DNA of 64,000 nucleotides from assembly GCA_951812925.1 (NCBI GenBank), contig OX638372.1, forward strand, positions 64,497,407-64,561,406. Reading direction: 5' to 3'. Shown here piece by piece: positions 45,825 through 55,100 of this stretch. Within the stretch, counting starts at the first letter, position 1, and each line of letters opens with the position of its first letter. A program made the position numbers and the translations under genes. This DNA comes from Calliopum simillimum. Taxonomy: Eukaryota > Arthropoda > Insecta > Diptera > Lauxaniidae. The notes beneath the pieces were generated by a model. The model was not told the origin of the DNA. It saw nothing but the letters and a program-made list of their open reading frames with translations, and searched no databases.

Positions 45825-46490
45825 ATAGTCCTATGCACAACTCCTTCTTACAATCTTTCCAACAAAAAAATAATCAATCAAATCGGTTGAAATTTAGGTA
45901 TAGAAACAGGGACTGAATCGATTTTGTTTGCCTATTTGTATATAGATGCCTACCTCTTGAGTACACAAAGAATTTTGCGTTCAGCGGGCGTTCAAAAGCC
46001 AAAAACATTCATCTAGCGTCTGAATCCCATCTTGACTCATACATCATTTCAAAGCTTATAAATTATGCTTTGATTCAAAGTACTTTTAAAAAAAGCTAAG
46101 GGGGGTTTTTTTAAAAAAAATTAAAAAAATATTTTTTTGATAACGGATTTGTATTCATGGGGCCCCCTAAAATATATATGTTATATCAAAAAAGTTTGCA
46201 ATTTTCACACCGTGGTTGAAAATGGGTTAAGGAAACTGACAACAAAAAAGTTCAAACAAATAATCACTAGAGGCTAATTTACGTGCAGTTTTTGGAAAAA
46301 ATTCGTCTCAGCTTAATGCAACTTATTAAATCGCATTTTCTCAGAGACCGTTCATCCGATTGCGTTGAAACATTAGGAATTGGTTGAACATGCCCGCGAA
46401 GATTTCTAAGAAAAAAAAAAAAAGTTGTCAGGGTGCATATTAAGGGTGGCCCTCATACAAAAATTTGTCAAATTGCATTTTCTCAGAGAC
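45825..46490. other. AT-rich stretch, nothing recognised
   Basis: Contains two related pieces with GCATTTTCTCAGAGAC (about 46335 and 46476). No coding signal. Confidence 0.35.
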
Positions 46491-47001
46491 TGCTTAACCC
46501 ATTTTGAACATTTGTACGATTTTTCGTACAGCAACTTTAAAAATTTATAACAAAATAATAGGAAATAAAAACTGAAATTTTTATTCATTGAAGTTATATT
46601 TAGTTAATTGCCTATTGGAAAAAATTGCAATATTAAATTTTTCCTATTTTTTATTATAAATTTTTTTTATTTGAAAAATTTCTCTTTTTTAGAGGTTCAT
46701 GATAATGAATAAATTATAAATGAGATTACAATTTTTTTAAACGTTTAAACTTTGCTTTTACTAAAAAAAGAATAAACTACATTTTTATATCTTTTTTTTT
46801 CAAAAAATATTTATTCGTGTAAAACTGAGCAAATTGCAAAACTAGTGAACGAAAAATCGAACACTGGTCCATTTCTGCGGAAACGCTACTTGATAATACA
46901 TTATTGGTTTTTATGTTAAATAAATTGTTCGTGGTACATTTTTTAGTTTCGTTAATAAAAATTTGAAAAATTTTAATGAAAAGTGTGAAAAGAAAAGTAA
47001 A

Positions 47002-48134
47002 ATGTCAAGTCGTCGATATTTGAATGCAGCGGAACTGGAGCAGATAATTGAAAATTTGGGTGATGATAAAATGGGCCCAATAAACACCTGAAAAGTTTGG
47101 CAATCTTACTGATGAGCAACACTTTCATGAAAATATAATTGCCGAATATGACCCCAGTATGCATTCAAGAAGTTGCATGCCATGTAGAAATCGAGAGTGA
47201 TCCCAAAGATCGCAGCTCTTGGGCAATACGTAAATATAGCACCATTCAAAAGCTTACAATCATTTGAGCAAACCAAGCTGTGTACAGATTTTGAAGCTTA
47301 AAAAATGCGTTTCCTGAATATTCTTTTGATGTCCGGTTATAGGAATGTTCAAGCTATCAATGATAATAAGAGCAGTAAGCCTTTACAAGGACGACCTATT
47401 TCCATTCGACTCAAAATGACTGTTGAAAGAAAGAGGAAACATTTTTAAAAATTACCCCTACTGAATAAAAATTTTAGTAAGTTCAGCATTTTTAGCACTC
47501 TTGAAAAATATAAATTAGAGGCAAGCCCATATGATTTTCTTACAAATTATGGTGCTTTAGTTCATCCGAAGGAAATATGTACCAATCCTATCCTTATTGA
47601 GATGGTGGTAGCTACAATAAACAAATTGGACTGGGTGATGATATGGTTTAGCAATATTGTTTATTGTTGAAAATCCTTGTGATCTCGATGTATACTTTGG
47701 TCATTTTTGAAGTGGAGTGACAAAAAAAAACTTACAGTCCTTACAAACCATCAAACTATAGAGTCAATGGCACATACAGCCCGATTTCATAAGGAATAAA
47801 AATAAAAGGTCTCAGTAGAAATAACACAGACAATATATCATTACAACCATTATATGGGTGATGTGGACATTCACGATATTGCGGTATAAAATTATTATTC
47901 AGCTATACGGATTTGATAGCGCTTTAGTTAACGCATTGAAAAAAGCAGCTTCATGTGCTGACGTCCCAATTTGACCTTATGAAGATGGTATTAGAAGAAC
48001 TTCTTCTCGTCCAAGACGATGATGAAGAAGAGCAGCCAACTGGATTACCAAAAATTAACGGAAAGCATTTAGTTATCAGGGATGCAGATTCACGTATATG
48101 GTATAACAGGAGTGTATATGTGCAGATAGTGTAA
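47002..48134 (+). pseudogene. piggyBac-like transposase, heavily decayed
   Basis: The ATG at 47002 begins MSSRRYLNAAELEQIIEN, the usual N-terminus of this family, with a stop after about 29 codons. Traces follow in changing frames. YNHYMGDVDIHDIAV at about 47845-47890 is the conserved NKYMGGVD box near the third catalytic Asp. FGFDSALVNALKKAA follows at about 47910. A Cys-poor remnant of the C-terminus ends at 48134 (DADSRIWYNRSVYVQ), where a zinc finger normally lies. Many stops and frameshifts: an old, dead copy inside ends that are still recognisable. Confidence 0.7.
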
Positions 48135-48196
48135 TAAACATATCCAACCAAAATGTTTTACCCAATACCCACCTCATACTTAGCATCTCCATATCT

Positions 48197-48355
48197 CATG
48201 GGCGTAACCAGAATTTTATTTGGTGTGGGGGGGATTTTAAAATTTCCGAGATAGGTTTTCGTATGCAACTTTTGAAAATAACTCCCCATGTTTATAAAAA
48301 TATGAATTTTGGGAGGGGGTTTTAGCCCCAAAAATACCCCCTGCCTACGCTACTG
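48197..48355. mobile_element. Small MITE-like insertion in the piggyBac-like element
   Basis: CATGGGCGTAACCAGAATTT at 48197 and CCCTGCCTACGCTACTG at 48355 form an imperfect inverted pair of the CAG(GG)GCGTAGCCAG type seen in hAT-like MITEs. G-rich interior (GTGTGGGGGGGA, GGGAGGGGGTTTTAGCCCC). No clear target duplication. Confidence 0.45.
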
Positions 48356-48705
48356 ATAAATATTTATCTTTTTAAAATATAATAAAGGAACAAAACATAT
48401 TTTTAATAAAATCTCTACATTTAAATCATATAATCGATTTTTTCTTTAGAAGTTTAGTACAAATATGATTTTGCAGATATGGACCACTGCACGATTTTTC
48501 GTACAGGGCGTAACTTTTAAAAGGGGCGGGAACAACAATTTTTTTATTTTATTTTTGAAGTGAGGAAGCTTTAACTACTAATTACTCCAAAAATCTTCAA
48601 AAAATTCCAAGCGGTTCTGGTACCTGTTCAAAATGGGTTAATCGATTCACCTGAAATTTACTTCAAATCATCCTTAAATTAAATTGCATAGGTTAGGCTA
48701 TACAC

Positions 48706-49318
48706 GAAGGTTTCCGAAGATCACCCGAAGGCTTCATGATCAAAACGAAGAATATCTGGATATACTAGAGAGAAAACATCTGTGGCACACTACCAACAAT
48801 CCTTAACTGATATTTTTCTCTGACACTCGAAGGTCCTTGAAGGTCACCCGAAGGTTTTACAGTCAAAACGAAGAATATCGAAGTATTCGAGAGGGAAAAA
48901 GTCTTTAAAAAAATTTTAATTAACAGTTTCCCGTGACACTCAAAGGTTGCCGAAGGTCACCTAAAGGCTTCATAGCCAAAACGAAGAATATCTAGGCATA
49001 TTACAGGCAAAACATCTGTGGCGAACTATCAACAAGCCTTAATTGATAATTTTTTGGAATAATCGAAGGTTCCTGAAGGTCACCCGATGGTTTCATAGTC
49101 AAAACGAAGAATATCAAAATGCACTACAAGAAAAGCATCTATGGCGAACTATCAACAAGCCTTAATTGATAATTTTGTGGAATAATCGAAGGTTCCCGAA
49201 GGTCACCCGATGGTTTCATGGTCAAAACGATGAATATATAAATGTACTACAAGAAAAGCATCTTTGGCGAACTATCAACAAGCCTTAATTGATGGATTCC
49301 TGGGACACCCTAGCTAAG
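48706..49318. repeat. Tandem repeat of 113-123 bp, five units
   Basis: Units start at about 48706, 48829, 48942, 49065 and 49188. Each contains CGAAGGTTCCCGAAGGTCAC, CAAAACGAAGAATATC and CGAACTATCAACAAGCCTTA. It begins directly after the piggyBac-like element and ends just before the Helitron remains. Confidence 0.85.
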
Positions 49319-49631
49319 CTATTCGGAATTTTTAAGATGGTTTGAATCGAAATTGACTTTCCTTCAATAACAAAATGGGCGGAACATGCCCCTTTTCCAT
49401 GCATTTCATGGTAAAAGGAATCAACATTGGTTTCGTAATCTTCCAAACGCTTATTTTTTACATTATTCTCAGTGAATTTGTGAGTAGAGTAGATTTTTTG
49501 AATTCATTCGAAATTTTGATTGCTGATCAACTCTCAAAAAATTTAAATTAATTTTCAATGCCATTTGTTAATCAACGCTCAACATATTTAAATTTATTAT
49601 CAAAACATTTCAACGCAATTTCTGTGCAGTT

Positions 49632-50565
49632 ATGTCTCCCAAAAAACGAGCGCTCGGTCGTTTTACGTCTCAAGCACGACAGAAAAAGGCAAAACGAAAC
49701 TCAGAAACAAACGAACAACGAGAAGCGAGATTGGAATCCGACCGAGAGCTTCATGCTCAAGCGCGTTCATTGGAAACTAACGAGCAACGAAATGCAAGAT
49801 TAGAAACCGACCGAGAACTTCATGCTCGAGCCCGTTTATCGGAAACAAACGAGCGACGAAATGGAAGATTGGAATCCAGCCGTGAAGTTCATGCTCGAGC
49901 ACGTTCATCGGAAACAAACGAGCAACGAAATGCATCGTTCATCGGAAACACACGTGCAACGCGAATCCAGACTGCTTACCATCCGAATGTACACTGCTCG
50001 AGCAAGACGAACTACTCACGCTGACTTATATCCCAGTGCATTCCATTAAGAATGAATCACCAGGAATGTGCTGTGCTGGTGGAAAAGTTAAATTACCAGA
50101 ATTACATCTACCACCCGAACCATTAACAAAGTTGGTATCAGGCGACACGAGCGAATCAAAACATTTTTTAACGAAAGTACAAGGTAAAATATATCATCAT
50201 GCTGGATCATTACTACCATTGCCAGATACGGACCATAAATTTCTTCAAATTTATTTCATGGGAAGCACAGATGAACAAATAGATCAACGTTGTCGATACA
50301 ATACGGGCACTAGACGAGAAGTTGTCGCTGCATTACAAACTTTATATCATCAACATAACGAATTGATTCAATTGTTTAGAACTGCCCTTGACAAAATGCC
50401 AGCAGATGAGTACAGAGTTATAATAAGAGCAGATAAAACACCTGTCGGACAACACGAAAGACGATACAATGCACCAACAATTGACGAAGTGGCGATCGTT
50501 ATAGTTGGCGAAGAATTTAACGCATGTGATATAATTCTTCATCGCAGAAATGGTAATGTTCAGCG
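49632..50565 (+). pseudogene. Helitron Rep/helicase N-terminus, broken
   Basis: The ATG at 49632, just after a possible acceptor TGTGCAG, opens MSPKKRALGRF followed by five diverged 23-residue repeats of the type ETNEQRNARLETDRELHARA (about residues 24-115), an N-terminal region known from insect Helitron proteins. The frame shifts at about 49935 and again near 50040, where HADLYPSAFH is followed by NESPGMCCAGGKVKLPELHL. After SGDTSESKHFL a stretch is missing before KVQGKIYHHAGSLLP and FLQIYFMGS. The part to about 50560 (VIIRADKTPVGQHERRYNAP, IDEVAIVIVGEEF) lies before the Rep catalytic domain. Rep HUH and helicase domains are absent, so this is a truncated dead fragment. Family assignment is firm from these conserved stretches. 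Confidence 0.8.
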
Positions 50566-50885
50566 AGTCGCAAATATTTTTTTTTTTTTACAGAATGAAC
50601 TCCTTAGTAACAAATTAAAAACAAAAAATTTAAATCATTAAAAGAAAACATTTATAAATTAAAAAATAAATTAAAAACAAATTAAATTTTAAAAAAATCA
50701 TTCCCATTGATTTATTTTTATACTAAGTCAGAAAGATCAAAAATAAGGTAGAGCTCGCAAACTATCGATAGTGGACGATAGTTTGAGATGGTTTAAAATG
50801 AAATTAACTTTTCCATAATACAGTGGTATAAATGAACGCTATTATCTATATCTTATAAGCTATTGGGAATGAAAAAACAAAACAA

Positions 50886-50917
50886 ACATGCCTAGCGAAG
50901 CGGGCAGGGAAGGCTAG
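50886..50917 (+). mobile_element. Helitron-type 3' terminus
   Basis: CATGCCTAGCGAAGCGGGCA forms a short imperfect hairpin (GCC-TA-GC loop GAA GC-GG-GGC), followed by GGGAAGG and CTAG at 50914-50917, then T. Hairpin plus CTAG|T is the Helitron ending, and this type of stem is familiar from autonomous insect Helitrons. It probably closes the element whose gene fragment is at 49632-50565; the 5' TC end was not found. Confidence 0.55.
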
Positions 50918-51016
50918 TTTCCAATAAAATATTGGTAATAAAAATGTGACAAAGAAATTAATTACACTGTACAACAAAATTTTTTGTAAATCAGGCGAAG
51001 AAGTTATTAGAATGGT

Positions 51017-51628
51017 TGTTTACGTGGAAACGTAAACCCTTATAAATAAAAGAAAAATGTATCGTGTTTATACGGATACATAAAACCACCCCTTGTAAAT
51101 CTTTACAAAAATCCATGTTTTTCATCTAAACGATGGCAACCCTATCCGTCTTCAGTATTTGGTACCTGACTGCCGAAAGTATAGCCGTCTCGCTCGCTCT
51201 GGTGTAAAAACCATTGCTGACAACTTTCGATCAGTTTTTTGATCGACGAATACAGAAAAATATTCTGTCATTCGTTGAGTACAAAAGCAAGCTGCAAGCA
51301 GCAAATTTTGCTAAACTTATATAAAATAGATTTCTAAAAAAAAAAAAAACTAAATTAAATTAAAAAGTAAGCTTAAAAATAAAGTGCTGCCCACAAACTT
51401 ACAAACACAAAAAGTGTTTTATTGTTTTATTGCTCTAAAGTGGAGCCAAGGAACTTGTGATCCAGACGACGTGTCAAGAGCGGTCTCCGTAGAAGACCAG
51501 GGATTTTTGCTTCTCCCGTCGAAGGGGTACTCCATCGCCGCCTACAGTGGGCAGAACAGGTATTGTCACCGTTGAAATACTCAATATTTTAAAATACAAA
51601 AAAAACAAGTTTGGTGCCCGACCAAACA
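51017..51628 (+). repeat. 5' LTR of the BEL/Pao element
   Basis: 612 bp, TGTTTACGTGG... to ...GACCAAACA. It opens with a palindrome (TTTACGTGGAAACGTAAA). Promoter-like TATAAATA at about 51042 and TATATAAAA at 51318-51326; AATAAA at 51378-51383. Against the 3' LTR it differs by four substitutions (at about 51127, 51173, 51365 and 51530) and one extra A in the run near 51598. The 63-codon frame inside both LTRs is not a gene. Confidence 0.95.
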
Positions 51629-51630
51629 TT

Positions 51631-51648
51631 TGGTCCTTCGGCCTCCTT
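51631..51648 (+). promoter_or_regulatory. Probable primer-binding site
   Basis: TGGTCCTTCGGCCTCCTT starts two bases after the LTR end with TGG, the complement of a tRNA CCA end. The matching tRNA cannot be named from the sequence alone. Confidence 0.5.
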
Positions 51649-52182
51649 GTGCCAGACCCATTTATTTAAAAAAAAAATTTTTTAATTTTTTACGGCATAC
51701 GCCATATTTTATTACCCGCGAAATTTGTGCGTGTGTGTGACCTTTCAAGTTGTTGAAGGTTACCACAAACCCTCGTGTTTTTTTTTACATAACTCTTTTT
51801 GTATATGTGTGTTTAACCTGTGTGTTGCTGAAGGTTAACACAAACACTCGTGTCTTATAGTTTAACCTTTAATTTGTTGAAGGGTAAATAAAATAACTCA
51901 ATTTTGAGTAAACTTCAGGATCGTTGAACGTTAAGTAAAATATCGTGAATTATTTGACAACAGTGAACAAAGTTTTTGAAATTTCGGTTGGTAAATTGGG
52001 TTTTAAATTTGAACATCAATTTTTGAGTTGGCTCTGCGCAGTTTCTCGTGACACTTTTCTTGTTTTTTCTTCGGAAATTTTTTCTTACAATCGTTGTAAC
52101 GTTTTGATCACGTACACAGTGCTTCACCCATAGATAAGTTTTTGATCGTTTTGTGTGGATTTGAACTTCACTTTAATACAAT
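51649..52182 (+). other. Leader of the BEL/Pao RNA with repeated hairpins
   Basis: Four diverged copies of a small stem follow each other: GACCTTTCAAG/TTGAAGGTTAC at about 51741, GTTTAACCTG/CTGAAGGTTAAC at about 51815, GTTTAACCTT/TTGAAGGGTAAA at about 51861 and a weaker one near 51908. They alternate with CACAAAC.CTCGTGT. They may serve packaging, dimerisation or start-site choice (inference). Short upstream frames occur. Confidence 0.55.
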
Positions 52183-55100
52183 ATGGATACTTTATTGAAA
52201 AAATTGGCTTTCCAAAAAGTGTTAATTTTAAACTTCAAAGCAAATACGCGCAAAGTAGGGCAAGCAAATTTAGGAAAAGGCACTCTAGAATCGCGTCGGG
52301 ATCTCCTCAGTCAGTATTGGTTAAAATACGAGACACTGTTCGGGGAGCTTTCAATGACCCATACGAATGAAACTGAGGTAAAAGCTTTGATAGCTGATGG
52401 TGAATACTATTCTGTGGAGGGTGTCTATACTGACACGATGGGTGAGTTAAGAGACATGCTTGCAGCGCTTGAACCACCACAAGTACCACCACGTGCACCG
52501 AGTGCAAACTCGTCAATATTCGACCAAACTGCAATTATTCCTGCATTGACAAATTTGCCGAGAATAAAAATTCCGCCATTTAATGGCACGTATTCTCAGT
52601 GGTATCCTTTCAAGGATCTCTTTGTCTCAATAGTCACTTCTAATAGTTCTTTAACTAATACCCAAAGACTTCAGTATTTGAAAGACAGTCTTACGGGAGA
52701 CGCTCGTCATGCATTAGACAATATCACCACCACAGAATCTAATTTTAAAACCGCTTGGGATCTGCTAGAGCGTAAATACGATAATAAGCGAATAATAATA
52801 AATGCTTATCTCACAGAGATTATGAATTTAGCCCCAATTTCAAAAGAATGTGCATCAAGTTTGAGAAAACTTATTGATGGGATTTCATCTGCAGTCCGTG
52901 CTTTAGAGCAACTTCAGCGTCCAGTTGAGCACTGGGATGATTGGCTAATTTTCATTACGGTTCAAAAACTTGATCCGTCTACGCGAAAAGCTTGGGAGCT
53001 TTCACTTAAGACAGACTCTGATGTTCCAGCTTTTAAAGAATTAACTCGTTTTTTGGAAAACCGCACTCAATCCCTTGAAGTCTTGCAGTGTTTTGGAGAT
53101 GCCAAGTCGGATAAAAAGGCACATTCAGAAGTAACTCCTAAGCGCGTAAACCCATTCCGATCGTTTCACAATAATGTTGAAGTCCCTAAATGCGTGTTAT
53201 GTAATTATACACATCCACTACGTTTTTGTTCCAAATTCCTTAAACTTAGTGTTCAAGATCGATTTTCCTTAGTGAAAAAACATCAGTTCTGTATAAATTG
53301 TTTAGCTTTTTCTCACGAGTTGAAAGACTGTAAAAGTTCGTACACTTGTGCTAAATGTCAAAAGAAACACAATACACTGTTGCATAAAGAAAATGCATCA
53401 ATGGGTCAAAATGTAGCAAACAATAAAAGTTTTTTAAATAATAAAAGTTTTTCAAACAAACCCGCATTTCAAAACAAAGGTGACAAGGCACACAGTTCTG
53501 CTGTCACTTATACCTCTACCATACAGTCCACTACAGAAAAACCGACTTCGTCGGAAAAATTATCTACGACAACAAACCCTATGGGTACAGTAAACACCCA
53601 GTTTACGTCAGCCACTAAAAAGGTTATCCTTGGAACGGCTTTGATTGATATTTATCATTTGGGTTCAACTTATAAGGCTCGCGCCTTGATTGACCCTGCT
53701 TCTGAATGCAGCTTCGTGTCAGAACGCATTCAACGCTTGCTTAAGCTTTCGACGAAACCCATTTCAGCCCAAGTTACGGGACTGAATGGGACAGTCAATA
53801 CTCTACCGAATATGATGGCTTCTTTCCATATTGGTTCTAAGTTATATCGAAAAGATCCAATCGAAATCATTGCTCTGGTTGTCCCAAAAGTGACGCAAAA
53901 TTTACCATCGCTTAATTTTGACGTCTCTAATTTTTCAGAGATGCCTAACTTTGCATTCGCTGATCCGAACTTTAATCGAAGTTCAGTTGTGGATCTACTC
54001 ATCGGTGGCGATTTATACCCTTCAATACTTCTTGGTGGGGTTCAAAAAGACGTTTTTGGATCTCTCATAGGCCAAGAGACCATTTTTGGATGGATCCTTA
54101 CAGGACCAGTGCCAATACAGCATCAAATGCTCCCTTTAAAAGTTGCTTCACATTTCACAGAGATTTCTCTGAATGAACAACTTAAAAAATTTTGGGAAAT
54201 TGAAGAAATCCCAGAAAAATCGTCAATCTCCAAAGCCGATGAAATTTGCGAGCAAATTTATATCAACACAACAAAACGGAATTCGGATGGTCGATACGTT
54301 GTTGATTTACCCTTCAAGCTAGAATTTCCAGTCTCTAAATCTTTAGGCCAAACAAAATTCATTGCTAAAAGCCAGTTTCTTCGAAACGAAAAACAACTCT
54401 TCAAGAAACGTGAACTTAAGTCTCAGTATGACAATGTTATATTAGAGTATTTAGGACTTGATCACATGGTTGAAATTGACCCTAATAGTTTTCAAGAAAA
54501 TGTTTCTTATTATTTACCTCATCATGCTGTGCTAAGACCAGATAGCGCTAGCACAAAACTTCGTGTTGTTTTCAACGCTTCGTGTCCCTCTTCAAACTCA
54601 AATAGTTTAAATGATGTCCTATACACTGGACCAGTACTCCAAAATGATTTAGTCTCACTTATTCTTAAGTGGCGATTATTCGAATTTGTCTTTAATGCTG
54701 ACATTCAGAAAATGTACAGACAAATTTTGGTTAACCCTGATCAAACTGCCTTTCAAAGAATTATATTTCGAGCAAACCCAAACGAAGAGCTAAGAGAGTT
54801 TGAATTAAAAACGGTAACGTTTGGTGTAAACTGTGCACCCTACCTAGCAATTCGTACGTTAATAAAGTTAGCTGATGATGAACAGCATCGATTCCCTTTG
54901 GGCTCAGAAATTTTACGTGAACACATGTACGTTGATGACGTATTGGCTGGATCTCACGATCTTGTGTCAGCAAAAAATTGTCGTGATCAACTAAATAATA
55001 TTTTACTCTCAGCAGGGTTTGAATTACGAAAGTGGACATCGAATTCAAAAGAACTACTTTCTGACCTTCCTCGAGATCATTTACTAAACACTGAATTTCT

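Larger units (their letters stand above)
46499..48637 (+). mobile_element. piggyBac-like element with exact TTAA ends
   Basis: Left end TTAA|CCCATTTTGAACA (TTAA 46495-46498), right end the complement TGTTCAAAATGGG|TTAA (TTAA 48638-48641). A 13-bp inverted repeat starting CCC next to TTAA is diagnostic of piggyBac. A subterminal palindrome-like CACGATTTTTCGTACAG occurs near both ends (about 46514 and 48491). Length 2139 bp is a normal size, but the transposase is decayed and a small MITE sits near the right end. Confidence 0.85.

Noticed and set aside
51384..51575. 63-codon frame present identically in both BEL LTRs (also 60426-60617)
   Set aside because: Duplicated because LTRs are duplicated; it overlaps the polyadenylation region and shows no domain.
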